From an uncultured Clostridium sp. (GTDB lineage Bacteria; Bacillota; Clostridia; Lachnospirales; Lachnospiraceae), in contig CAMEFI010000002.1 in the NCBI GenBank assembly GCA_945915475.1, positions 1-64,000 of the forward strand: a DNA stretch of 64,000 nucleotides. The letters run 5' to 3'. A program made the translations under genes and the position numbers. Below the pieces are notes generated by a model. That model was given only the letters and a program-made list of their open reading frames with translations. It had not been told where the DNA came from and made no database searches. Of the stretch, positions 36,392 to 44,892 are shown piece by piece. Numbering within the stretch: position 1 is the first letter of the stretch; each line of letters starts with the position of its first letter.

Positions 36392-37890
36392 TCCCAGTTC
36401 TTTTCTGCCTCTGAATAATATTGAATTAAGATAGGCTTAGACAGGCTATTGATTCCGGGATTGGATGTCACAACTTCGTCTTTACCAAATTCAAATAAAG
36501 AATCAATATTATCTGCGGTTAAATATCGAGTATCTACAGTAATGGGATATGTATCATCCAATTCTTTTTTCGATGCCATATTAAATCCCCAGTCACCAAA
36601 AGAAGGAACCTGTAAATGATATGGTTTTACATAGAAACCTTCACTTTTCAAAGTTTCATGAATGCACCAGAAAGCTTTGGTTGCATAATAAGGACTGGTA
36701 GACTGTACGGTGACAATTCCATCTTCCGTAAGGGAATTGCCACATAACCGGTAGAAGATATTGGAGTATAACTTGTTAAGGGAGTCGTTGTTAGGATCCG
36801 GTAAATCTACTATAATTACATCATATAGCTCCCGGTTCTGTTCCAAAAACTGATAAGCGTCCTGATTGACAATGGTAACCCGGTCATTTTTTAGTGAATT
36901 CTCATTGAGAGAAGTGATGTTCGGATCACTGCTGCAAAGCCGAGTCATTTCTTTATCTAAATCCACTAAAGTAATCTGTGTATTTTCGTATTTGAGTAAT
37001 TCCCGGACAGCTAAACCATCTCCACCGCCAAGTACTAATACCCGGTCTTTGTTCTTTGCTTTGGACATGGGAATATGAACCAGGGCTTCATGATAGCGGT
37101 ATTCATCTAAGGAACAAAACTGTACATTGCCATCAATAAATAAACGCAGATCATCCTTATGTTTGGTCATGACGATGTGCTGGTACTGGGTGTGCTCTGA
37201 CAAAATAACATTATCACGGTATAGTCCTCCTTCGATAAAGGAGGAGATATTTTCAGAAAATAACATTCCAACAAACATACAGACAAATAATATACCGGTG
37301 AGGATTTTATACCGGTTAACATGACGAATCCGGTTGGAATATTTGTAGATAATGAGCATGGATGCAAAGATGTTCATGCATCCTGTCAGAAATGCGGTTG
37401 CAAAGTATCCAAGCTGTGGAAGTAAAAGCAGCGGAAAGGCAATGGAACCAATCAATCCTCCAATGTAATCAAAACTGAAGATGGAAGACAGCGTGATTCG
37501 CAGATTCTCCGCATCCGATTCAATAATCCGGGTAAGCAGTGGAATCTCAACACCTACAAAAGTTCCAATGATGATAATCTCAATATACATGACAATCTGA
37601 TAGGTATCTAAATAAAGATTTGCCAGAAACAGTACGAGAGAACTGATACCGCCGATTACACCGACACCGATTTCTATGATGACAAACCAGTTAAACAGGT
37701 TCTTCTTCATATATTTTGAAAGAAAGGAACCAAGTCCCATAGCAGACATATATAGTCCAATGGTTATGGAATACTGTAATGTACTGTCACCAACTAAATA
37801 AGAACTTACTGCACTGATAATCAACTCATAGCAGATGGAGCAGCCAGAGATGATTAACGTGGTAAGCATTAATAAACGATAATTTTTCAT
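36388..37890 (-). CDS. Membrane-anchored spermidine synthase-like protein
   Basis: A 500-aa fusion. Residues 1-210 contain about seven transmembrane helices. Residues 215-500 are a spermidine synthase (aminopropyltransferase) domain with 'SEHTQYQHIVMTKHKDDLRLFIDGNVQF', 'LDEYRYHEALVHIPM', the SAM-type 'VLVLGGGDGLAVRELLKY' (GGGDG at 288-292) and 'DVIIVDLPDPNNDSLNKLYS'. Such fusions transfer an aminopropyl group from decarboxylated SAM, and decarboxylated SAM would come from the speD product encoded three genes upstream. It starts one base after the DUF350 stop. The true acceptor amine is unknown. Confidence 0.88.
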   Translation of the reverse strand: MKNYRLLMLTTLIISGCSICYELIISAVSSYLVGDSTLQYSITIGLYMSAMGLGSFLSKYMKKNLFNWFVIIEIGVGVIGGISSLVLFLANLYLDTYQIVMYIEIIIIGTFVGVEIPLLTRIIESDAENLRITLSSIFSFDYIGGLIGSIAFPLLLLPQLGYFATAFLTGCMNIFASMLIIYKYSNRIRHVNRYKILTGILFVCMFVGMLFSENISSFIEGGLYRDNVILSEHTQYQHIVMTKHKDDLRLFIDGNVQFCSLDEYRYHEALVHIPMSKAKNKDRVLVLGGGDGLAVRELLKYENTQITLVDLDKEMTRLCSSDPNITSLNENSLKNDRVTIVNQDAYQFLEQNRELYDVIIVDLPDPNNDSLNKLYSNIFYRLCGNSLTEDGIVTVQSTSPYYATKAFWCIHETLKSEGFYVKPYHLQVPSFGDWGFNMASKKELDDTYPITVDTRYLTADNIDSLFEFGKDEVVTSNPGINSLSKPILIQYYSEAEKNWD

Positions 37891-37891
37891 T

Positions 37892-38323
37892 TTAACAGAT
37901 CACTCCACTGATGACAAAGGCAAGTCCCACAAAAATACCAAAAACCATAATTCCTGCTGCTGTATTACCATTGCCAATCTCTTCGTTCAATTTATACTTG
38001 CGGTTAAACAGGTCCATGATAAAATAACCGATAATCAGGAATATAATACCAATAGCAAAATATAAGGCACTACTGCATATACCCTGTAACAAAGTTTCTT
38101 CCATTGCTTCCGTAGCAGGAGACATGATAGCTGCCCGTAAAATAATGCCAATAGCAATGAAAGAACCGGCACTTAACCATCCAACTGCCTGATTGCCTTT
38201 CTTAATCTCTGTCGGAAAATGGCAGGGAATCACAAGGTCAATGAGGAAGTTACCCAGTATCATAAGAAAAATACCCAAAACAGAATAGATTGCAACATTT
38301 AAAATATCATATAAAAGTTCCAT
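37892..38323 (-). CDS. DUF350 family membrane protein
   Basis: A 143-aa protein with four hydrophobic helices in two repeated halves: 'ILNVAIYSVLGIFLMILGNFLIDLVIP' and 'SSALYFAIGIIFLIIGYFIMDLFNR', each followed by a second helix after 'GNQAVGWLSAGSF' or 'GNTAAGIMVFGIF'. This is the DUF350 (YjfL-like) pattern. I start at the ATG at 38323, which has AAAGGAG upstream; the longer open frame overlaps the DUF4178 gene and is not conserved-looking. DUF350 proteins occur in polyamine and PspA-type membrane-stress clusters, which agrees with the neighbours. Confidence 0.88.
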   Translation of the reverse strand: MELLYDILNVAIYSVLGIFLMILGNFLIDLVIPCHFPTEIKKGNQAVGWLSAGSFIAIGIILRAAIMSPATEAMEETLLQGICSSALYFAIGIIFLIIGYFIMDLFNRKYKLNEEIGNGNTAAGIMVFGIFVGLAFVISGVIC

Positions 38324-38351
38324 AATATAATCTCCTTTCAGAATAAAAATA

Positions 38352-39446
38352 TCATTTACCACTGCTGATTCCACCGCCGGAGGACTGGCGTGCATTAACG
38401 CTTGCCTGGCGCACGGAAGAAGAGTAGCTGTTGTAGCTGTCATAATCCGAGTAATCCACATAGGAATCATTAAAGGTTGCGTAAGGAGAGGAATACTTCT
38501 TATAGCGGGAGATGTCATAGCCGTATCCTCTTGAATAATAATATCTCCGGTAGTACCGTGAGGTGTAGCGGCTCGCGTGGTAGGGATCGGAGGAGGTACC
38601 ATATGCATATTTTCTCGAAGAAATCTGTACCAACACCTCGTTATCCTCTGAAATATAGATCAGACAATATTCTTTGTCTGTTAAAACAGCAATACTACTG
38701 TCACCATCTTCCGTGTTCTGCTGGACATTTTCCGTATCGCCTTCGATGGCATTTAAAATATCATATACCGTATCTTCTAACGTGTAATAGGATTTATATA
38801 CATCCGCCTTCTGATTCTTATTGCCGGTAATGGATGTGACATAAGTATAGTTTGAGGACTTTTTCAGGTATTTCGCAATGTTGGTATGGTAGGATATGCC
38901 ATCAAAAAATTCACCGATAAAGGAAAAGAAAAAGACGGCAACAAAGAATAGTACGCCTATAACATCTTTCATCTTCCCTTTTGGGGAAAAGAACGACGGA
39001 CTGCCGGAGGAGCTTACATACGTTCCGGTATCCTGCTGGAAAAAATTAATCTCATTTAAGTCTAAATAATAACCGACACTCTGTTCCTCTCCATCATCCC
39101 AGGTTTCTAAGGAAATAATCTTCTCTTCCGTTACATCTTCATATTCCTTGAAATATGCCTGGTCTCCGATTGCCACATCCACATCACCCCAGACACCGAT
39201 TACCTCTTCCGTTCCTTCGTCTACGATATGGTATCCGGATAGGGAAACCTGAAATGCAGCTTTGGATATGGAGTATTCTTTGTAGGTATCGTCAATGCTG
39301 AGCCACCGTTCCTCGGAATACTGGGTTGCCCGCATCCGGTATTCAAACCAATTGCAGTTATCTTTGAGATTCTTATATTGTATCTTGCCGATGATCTCAT
39401 AGATATCACCGTCTACCCGCAGGGTATCTCCAATGGAATAGTCCAT
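38352..39446 (-). CDS. DUF4178 domain protein
   Basis: A 364-aa protein started at the ATG at 39446, 7 bases after AAAGGAGG. The N-terminal 150 residues form a DUF4178 domain ('YSIGDTLRVDGDIYEIIGKIQYK', 'NWFEYRMRATQYSEERWLSIDD', 'DVDVAIGDQAYFKEYEDVTEEK'). A single transmembrane helix follows near residues 170-190 ('VIGVLFFVAVFFFSFIGEF'). The C-terminal third is Tyr/Ser/Arg-rich and ends in Gly/Ser-rich GGGISSGK. It lies between speD (1 base upstream) and DUF350, so it belongs to the same operon. Biochemical role unknown. Confidence 0.85.
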   Translation of the reverse strand: MDYSIGDTLRVDGDIYEIIGKIQYKNLKDNCNWFEYRMRATQYSEERWLSIDDTYKEYSISKAAFQVSLSGYHIVDEGTEEVIGVWGDVDVAIGDQAYFKEYEDVTEEKIISLETWDDGEEQSVGYYLDLNEINFFQQDTGTYVSSSGSPSFFSPKGKMKDVIGVLFFVAVFFFSFIGEFFDGISYHTNIAKYLKKSSNYTYVTSITGNKNQKADVYKSYYTLEDTVYDILNAIEGDTENVQQNTEDGDSSIAVLTDKEYCLIYISEDNEVLVQISSRKYAYGTSSDPYHASRYTSRYYRRYYYSRGYGYDISRYKKYSSPYATFNDSYVDYSDYDSYNSYSSSVRQASVNARQSSGGGISSGK

Positions 39447-39447
39447 G

Positions 39448-39792
39448 CTACTGCCTCCTTTCAATCTCGCGATCTACGCTTCGTACCTTATAATCCTTGG
39501 CTTCCAATGCAGTGATAAGAATCTTTGCCGCCTCTTCCGGCAGGGATTCATCACAGGAAAAAATATCAACGGCTGCATATTTATGCTCCGGCCAGGTATG
39601 AATGGAAAAATGGGAAGTTGTTATGACAGCAATATATGTAATTCCAATGGGATCAAATTGATGATAGCATTCTTCTACCATGCCTGCGTGAAGTGCTTCA
39701 ATCATATGATGTGAGATATCCCTGATCTGTTCTAAGTCGTTCAGGGTACCTACATTACAGTCGTATAGATCAATCAAGAGCTGATTTGCCAT
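39448..39792 (-). CDS. speD: S-adenosylmethionine decarboxylase proenzyme
   Basis: A 114-aa SpeH-type proenzyme that normally self-cleaves to form a pyruvoyl group and makes decarboxylated SAM for spermidine synthesis. The start at 39792 (MANQLLIDLYDCNV) follows AAGGGG by about 10 bases. The core 'TTSHFSIHTWPEHKYAAVDIFSC' supplies Ser60 (pyruvoyl precursor), His65 and Cys80, matching Ser63/His68/Cys83 of the Thermotoga enzyme. The residue before the serine is Thr59, where the family usually has Glu. First gene of the speD-DUF4178-DUF350-speE cluster. Confidence 0.9.
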   Translation of the reverse strand: MANQLLIDLYDCNVGTLNDLEQIRDISHHMIEALHAGMVEECYHQFDPIGITYIAVITTSHFSIHTWPEHKYAAVDIFSCDESLPEEAAKILITALEAKDYKVRSVDREIERRQ

Positions 39793-39880
39793 TTGAATTT
39801 TTCCCCTTTCCGTGCGATTAAAGATATTATACAAAAAGAACAGGGGGATTACAACAAGGGAATGATGGACTTCAGATAAG

Positions 39881-40501
39881 TTACTGCCAATCGCCTATTC
39901 CTATTTCTGCACCTGGGTTGTCACCAGAATAAACATTATATTTATCATCATCTGTAATATAAATACAAAGGACTCCTATTTGATCTTCATGAGAACGAAA
40001 ATTATAAAATCCATTAAATGTAAGAGTGTATTTTTTTTCAGTGTCGGTTGTGATATCATATACTACTCCATGATATATGGTTTGTACAGCACCATGAGTT
40101 GCACTAGTAGAACCTCCGCCATACCCTGCAAGTGTTTTACCAACAGACACAATATTACCATCAATAAATTCAAAAGCATCAGATATTTGAGTATCTAAAT
40201 CATATTGTTTATGTGCAAATTCGCTAAAAAGTGTTTTCAGAGATTCCGCATCTTTTTCCCTAAAAGCGTTCATCATTACTTCTACCACCCGATTCGCTTC
40301 TTTTTCAACATCTTCTTGGGAAATATAAATAAAATCTTCAGTATCCACTGTGGAATCGTCAATATCCTTTATGACTTTTTCTTCATATATCTCTTTGGTT
40401 TTATTAATAACAGTATTGGTTCCCTTTTTCCAGTCGATAGAACATCCTGTCTGGAATAGTAGGACTATTCCAGACAGGATGATAATACAATATCTTTTCA
40501 T
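39881..40501 (-). CDS. DUF5104-like lipoprotein, copy 2
   Basis: A 206-aa lipoprotein: MKRYCIIILSGIVLLFQTGC with the lipobox cysteine at residue 20. The mature domain (about 60-200) has 'MMNAFREKDAESLKTLFSEFAH', 'FEFIDGNIVSVGKTLAGYGGGST', 'VVYDITTDTEKKYTLTFNGFYNF' and 'QIGVLCIYITDDD', which fit DUF5104. It is a tandem paralogue of the gene at 40512-41138, nearly identical over the first 90 residues and diverged after. The start at 40501 follows AGGA by 8 bases. It is probably displayed on the outer face of the membrane; function unknown. Confidence 0.82.
   Translation of the reverse strand: MKRYCIIILSGIVLLFQTGCSIDWKKGTNTVINKTKEIYEEKVIKDIDDSTVDTEDFIYISQEDVEKEANRVVEVMMNAFREKDAESLKTLFSEFAHKQYDLDTQISDAFEFIDGNIVSVGKTLAGYGGGSTSATHGAVQTIYHGVVYDITTDTEKKYTLTFNGFYNFRSHEDQIGVLCIYITDDDKYNVYSGDNPGAEIGIGDWQ
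40443..40481. repeat. Perfect 17-bp inverted repeat inside lipoprotein signal codons
   Basis: CATCCTGTCTGGAATAG-TAGGA-CTATTCCAGACAGGATG lies about 20 bases inside the 39881-40501 gene, over the codons for the signal peptide and lipobox. All 17 pairs match. The paralogue has the same structure. Confidence 0.85.
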
Positions 40502-40511
40502 ATCTGCAATC

Positions 40512-41138
40512 CTACTCATTCTTTCCTATCCAGAAAGTTCCTTCATCATCACCATAGTTTGAACGTTTCTTACGGATAATATCGTCCATAATATATATAG
40601 AATATACACCAACTTTGCTTTCGTTCATACGAAAATTATAAATCCCATTAACCCTAATAGTATAGGATTTCCCTGTATCTGTGGTAATATCATAAACTAG
40701 TCCTTGATATAATGTTTTAATATCACCATGAGTTGCACTAGTGGAACCTCCAGCATATCCAGCGAGTACATTACCAAAGGATATAATATCTCCGTCGATA
40801 AATTCAAAGGATTCAGCTATTTGTGTATCTAAATCAACATATTCTTCATGTGCAAATTCGCTAAAAAGTGCTTTGAGAGATTCGGCATCTTCTTCCCTAA
40901 AAGCGTTCATCATTATTTCCACCACCCGATTCGCTTCTTTTTCAACATCTTCTTGGGAAATATAAATAAAATCTTCAGTATCCACTGTGGAATCGTCAGT
41001 ATCCTTTATGACTTTTTCTTCATATATCTCCTTGGTTTTATTAATAACAGTACTGGTTCCCTTTTTCCAGTCGATAGAACATCCTGTCTGGAATAGTAAG
41101 ACTATTCCAAACAGGATGATAATACAATATCTTTTCAT
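40512..41138 (-). CDS. DUF5104-like lipoprotein, copy 1
   Basis: A 208-aa lipoprotein (MKRYCIIILFGIVLLFQTGC, lipobox Cys20) started at 41138 after AGGGGA. Its mature domain resembles that of the next gene: 'AFREEDAESLKALFSEFAHEEY', 'FEFIDGDIISFGNVLAGYAGGST', 'GLVYDITTDTGKSYTIRVNGIYNFR' and 'KVGVYSIYIMDD'. The two copies lie 10 bases apart, arising by tandem duplication. It follows the VWA surface-protein gene by 11 bases and may be co-transcribed with it. Confidence 0.82.
   Translation of the reverse strand: MKRYCIIILFGIVLLFQTGCSIDWKKGTSTVINKTKEIYEEKVIKDTDDSTVDTEDFIYISQEDVEKEANRVVEIMMNAFREEDAESLKALFSEFAHEEYVDLDTQIAESFEFIDGDIISFGNVLAGYAGGSTSATHGDIKTLYQGLVYDITTDTGKSYTIRVNGIYNFRMNESKVGVYSIYIMDDIIRKKRSNYGDDEGTFWIGKNE
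41080..41118. repeat. 17-bp inverted repeat (one mismatch) inside lipoprotein signal codons
   Basis: CATCCTGTCTGGAATAG-TAAGA-CTATTCCAAACAGGATG sits at the same codons as in the paralogue, with 16 of 17 pairs kept. Confidence 0.8.
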
Positions 41139-41149
41139 ATTAGCATCCC

Positions 41150-44100
41150 CTACTTCCACATAATCCATAAATGACCAGATTTATCAAATATTGAATCAGA
41201 AAAAATATTTTTTGTTTCTTGATAAATGGTTTGTCCCATTTCTCTTTTTTGTGAAAAATCAATTCTTCCTATGGAAACAAGTCTTTTTGGATTTGGATTA
41301 ATACTTTGCCAATCAAAGCCGGTAATCCACCATTGATTGGTGCTTGGTCTCCAATTAAATCGATTATTTAACTGACCGAAATTTGCATATTGATATAAAC
41401 TTAATTCCATTGGCAGGGTGAATTTCACTGCATCATAATGTGTTGGTGATTCTTCAGAAGCAACATAAAGCCCTATTTCCGCACCTGTTCCCAGATTCCA
41501 GTAATCTCCTTTCCACAGCCATAATACATATTCTTTCCCGTTATAAAAGAATTGGTTCATTGATTTATTCATATTAGAACCAACTTTGAATACATCATCA
41601 TATAATCTATTGTATCCATACTGTTTTTGCCATGTTGTTGGCATGGAATGATAAGCAATCTTTAGGTTGTCATATGAAAAGTTCAAAAATGCAGCACCTA
41701 CTTCCGCTGCTAATTTTCCATTAGATTTTTTCTTGACAACCATCACAATTTTACGTATTTCTTTCTCATTTTTAAGAAGAAGTTTATCCATATCATCTTT
41801 ATTTTTAATGATAAATTCTCGACTCCAATAACTAAGTTTTGTTTCAACAACATTTACCAATTCGGGGCAGTTGTCTTTTATTTCTTGAATTAAATTGTCT
41901 ATTATCTTTTTATTATCTTCAATTTTATATGTTGTACCGATTCTTCCGGTTTTCATTTGTGCTATGTGAGTACGCCATACTTTATATTGTCCATTATATT
42001 TAAGTGGTTTTGGATCACATGGTGCTATTGTTTTTCCATTGCTATAGATTGCATTATTATCTAATAAACCATCTCCATCGGAATCCTTTTTTGTGGGGTT
42101 TGATTTCATTTTACCATATACACGTACTTTTGTCTTCTTTGCATTATATATAAATTTTAATTCTTTTATTTCTTCTCCATCAGATAGTCCGTCTCCGTCG
42201 GTATCTGGATTGTTTTTATTGAGCTTTAACTTTACACCATTAAAACAAGGAAGATTATCTTCATAATAATCCGGTAATCCATCCTCATCACTATCTATAC
42301 TAAGATCTATTTTGTTTGTTATATCTTGGTATATTTTCTTTAATTGTGTTGCATTTTTTGCATAATAAAATTCCCCATCTGTTTTTTCAGCCAGTGGTCT
42401 TAGATATGAATCAAAATATTTATAAGAACTTCCTAAACCAACACAGTATATTCTAACATTTTCCTGTTTTGCCTTTTTTAATATTTCTTGTGTTTTATCA
42501 GAATCGGTTGCAGCACCATCAGATAATAATACAATCATTTTTAGGGTTGTATCGGTTGCATCATCTGTAAAGTAGTCAAGAGAAGCTAATAATGCAGTAT
42601 TCATTTTTGTGTTACCCAATGATAGAAAATATCCGTCTGTTAAATAAGATTTAATAATTTCTCTATCATCCGTCATGGTTCCTAATCTTTCGTAATCAGA
42701 CGAAAATCTGACTACGTTTGCTTTACAGTTTTGAGGCATATCATCAATTAAAGAACTTGCAACACTAAGACGTATATCATATTTATCATTTTTTCTCATA
42801 CTACCAGAGTCATCGGTAAGTAAAATTATTTGAGCATCCGTATATGTATGGATGTCCCATGGTTCCAACCACTCCATGGAATTACCATATTCTAATCTAT
42901 CCAATAATATGTATGTTGAGAAATGTGTTGTAATAGTTGATGCTTTATTTCCAGTTACGATGGTATCTAATGGGATAAGTTCTTGCTGATCCTCATCATA
43001 ATAATAAATTACCGGATCAATTTCACCGCCATCATTTTGTTCAAATTCGAATGTTATCTCTGCTTCCTCAAATGTTCCTGACATGTTAAAATCATATGCA
43101 CTGCCCATATATCCAGGCATGTCTACCGGAAACAAGGAGTCATTTACAACAGGTTCAATGGACAAGGATTCAGCTTGTTCAGCAGAAATATTGTCAATTT
43201 TTAACGAAACACTGATATCTGCAGGTTCGGTATCGCCTTTTTTTACTTGGGTAGTTATGTCAAATGAGGAATTAAATTGTAGAGGATCCATTCCGTAGAG
43301 TACTTCTTTTCTGTCTGAGAGAGTATCCGAATCCGTATCTGCAACTAAAGGATTGGTATAGTAAATATCAATCTCCTCTCCATCGCATAGTCCATCTCCG
43401 TCTGTATCGATTGAATCTGGTTCTGTTCCTGCTTGTATTTCATGAGTATTGGACAATTTATCTTCATCTGCATCTTCGTCTCCATCCATTATACCATCTT
43501 CATCTGTATCTGTAATACAAGGATCTGTTTCAAGATTATAATAACATTCAATATAATCTGATAATCCATCTCCGTCTGTATCACTTGATTCGGGGTTTGT
43601 TCCTAATAATTTTTCAAATTCATCCGGAAGTTCATCTTTATCAGTGTCTGTTTCATCCGTTTCGTGGTACCATCGACCATAAAGAGTCATATCATGTGTA
43701 ATTGGTGTTTTAGAGAAATCAAATAATTCCTGAAAATTTTCATCTAAATACCATCCAATAAATATATATTCTTCACATTCTGGATTTTCTGGTTCTATAG
43801 CATAATCACCCGCCTCAATAATTTGATCTGATATTGTGGGTGCATCCTCTTTCATTAGGTTAAAACTAACTTTGCACTGCAAAACATTTTCATTCCATAC
43901 CATTTCTTTTGCCATATTCTGGTTGTAATTTATATTGATATTAGGTGATTGTATGATGATTTTATCAGCAATTAGAATAACACTATTCATATTAAGATTT
44001 TGTGCGGTTATCGTTATTGTTCCTTCTGGCGCATAGATAAGTCCATTAAGATCAACATTCGCTGAATCAACAATAATATTTCCGTGTTTCGTTGCAACTA

Positions 44101-44473
44101 TGTCATCGCTGGTTAATCGTATTTCTCCATCTAATGTAATATCATTATCATTTATGTTATATTCTTGTGATGAACAACTACCTTCAATCCATGTCCACAA
44201 ATTTGGCATATTAATTGTTGCATGTTCTGTTTTTTCACCGTTCAAATTTATAGAATTTTCTGAAATAATTGTTCCGTTTGTACAGATATTTCCATTTATA
44301 CAGGTGTTACCTGAATTTAAATAAATCGCCCCATCATCTTCAGAACTAGCAAACAAAGTGTAGGGATATCTATCAGTAGCCTCTTCTGCAACAACATTCT
44401 GTGTTGGGATGAATGATATTAGTATGGAAAATATCAAAATAATACTTATAATACTTCTGAAATTTTTTGTCAT
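41150..44473 (-). CDS. Large secreted VWA / calcium-repeat surface protein
   Basis: A 1107-aa secreted protein. The start at 44473 follows AGGAG by 8 bases and gives a signal peptide ending near VVA. An Asn-rich beta-helix-like segment comes first (about 40-190). An InlB-type repeat follows ('EYIFIGWYLDENFQELFDFSKTPI...LYGRW'), then thrombospondin type 3-like calcium repeats (DTDGDGLSD, DTDEDGIMDG, DTDGDGLCDG, DTDSDTLSD). Next is a VWA domain with MIDAS 'LLTDDSGSM' and 'VVLLSDGAATDSD', then more DTDGDGLSD/DSDGDGLLD repeats. The C-terminus ('GAEIGLYVASEES', 'FNWRPSTNQWWITGFDWQSINP') resembles DUF4474. There is no LPxTG. Probably an adhesin or matrix protein; next to the agr genes. Confidence 0.88.
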   Translation of the reverse strand: MTKNFRSIISIILIFSILISFIPTQNVVAEEATDRYPYTLFASSEDDGAIYLNSGNTCINGNICTNGTIISENSINLNGEKTEHATINMPNLWTWIEGSCSSQEYNINDNDITLDGEIRLTSDDIVATKHGNIIVDSANVDLNGLIYAPEGTITITAQNLNMNSVILIADKIIIQSPNININYNQNMAKEMVWNENVLQCKVSFNLMKEDAPTISDQIIEAGDYAIEPENPECEEYIFIGWYLDENFQELFDFSKTPITHDMTLYGRWYHETDETDTDKDELPDEFEKLLGTNPESSDTDGDGLSDYIECYYNLETDPCITDTDEDGIMDGDEDADEDKLSNTHEIQAGTEPDSIDTDGDGLCDGEEIDIYYTNPLVADTDSDTLSDRKEVLYGMDPLQFNSSFDITTQVKKGDTEPADISVSLKIDNISAEQAESLSIEPVVNDSLFPVDMPGYMGSAYDFNMSGTFEEAEITFEFEQNDGGEIDPVIYYYDEDQQELIPLDTIVTGNKASTITTHFSTYILLDRLEYGNSMEWLEPWDIHTYTDAQIILLTDDSGSMRKNDKYDIRLSVASSLIDDMPQNCKANVVRFSSDYERLGTMTDDREIIKSYLTDGYFLSLGNTKMNTALLASLDYFTDDATDTTLKMIVLLSDGAATDSDKTQEILKKAKQENVRIYCVGLGSSYKYFDSYLRPLAEKTDGEFYYAKNATQLKKIYQDITNKIDLSIDSDEDGLPDYYEDNLPCFNGVKLKLNKNNPDTDGDGLSDGEEIKELKFIYNAKKTKVRVYGKMKSNPTKKDSDGDGLLDNNAIYSNGKTIAPCDPKPLKYNGQYKVWRTHIAQMKTGRIGTTYKIEDNKKIIDNLIQEIKDNCPELVNVVETKLSYWSREFIIKNKDDMDKLLLKNEKEIRKIVMVVKKKSNGKLAAEVGAAFLNFSYDNLKIAYHSMPTTWQKQYGYNRLYDDVFKVGSNMNKSMNQFFYNGKEYVLWLWKGDYWNLGTGAEIGLYVASEESPTHYDAVKFTLPMELSLYQYANFGQLNNRFNWRPSTNQWWITGFDWQSINPNPKRLVSIGRIDFSQKREMGQTIYQETKNIFSDSIFDKSGHLWIMWK

Positions 44474-44724
44474 AACACATTCTCCTATGTATAATAAGTA
44501 TGTAAGCATAGAAAGGTAGCTTACATACTTATTAATTAATATGGCATAGAGGTAAGGTAATTAAAAAAATATCTTTTATCCTATTTCCATCTATACAGTC
44601 AATAGTTACGATTTCTAATGCAACAAATTTTGCGATATGGTATCAGCAAAGTAAGTTGTTTAAAGATCCAGCATCCCCTTTTTAGCTGAAAAATGTTTTA
44701 GGATATTTCCTTTGCTGGAATGCT

Positions 44725-44856
44725 TTATTTTTGATACTTTTCTCTTGCGGCTTTTGGTTCTTTCTGTTGATAGAAATAATCAGGCGATGATGCACATACG
44801 GCATGCTTGGCGGCCTGATCACCAATAAATGCAAGTAACTTTGATAACTGTTTCAT
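44725..44856 (-). CDS. agrD: AgrD-like cyclic autoinducer peptide precursor
   Basis: A 43-aa ORF on the minus strand, MKQLSKLLAFIGDQAAKHAV followed by CASSPDYFYQQKEPKAAREKYQK. It has the AgrD layout: an amphipathic N-terminal helix, a short central peptide with Cys21, Ser23 and Ser24 and aromatic Tyr27-Phe28, and a charged tail with the conserved Q-x-KEP recognition motif (compare the QPEEP of clostridial AgrD). GGGGGG lies 9 bases before the ATG. It follows agrB by 36 bases on the same strand, as in all agr loci. AgrB would cyclise the central peptide and remove the tail. The exact ring is unknown. Confidence 0.88.
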   Translation of the reverse strand: MKQLSKLLAFIGDQAAKHAVCASSPDYFYQQKEPKAAREKYQK

Positions 44857-44892
44857 AATTTGATTCCCCCCTTTCTTGTAATATCATCATGA

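Noticed and set aside
38324-38608. N-terminal extension of the DUF350 protein
   Set aside because: It is the reverse frame of the DUF4178 3' end; a strong ribosome site and the family start are at 38323.
40443-41118. The two inverted repeats as transcription terminators
   Set aside because: They lie inside coding sequence right after the start codons and lack a T-run, so ordinary termination is unlikely.
44574-44602. Promoter for the VWA gene (TTGACT with ATAAAA)
   Set aside because: The -35 is good but the -10 is poor at any allowed spacing, so the 215-base gap 44510-44724 is left without an assigned promoter.
44660-44730. ATTCCAGCA/TGCTGGAT pairing after agrD as a terminator
   Set aside because: The loop is long and the T-run weak; not convincing enough to list.
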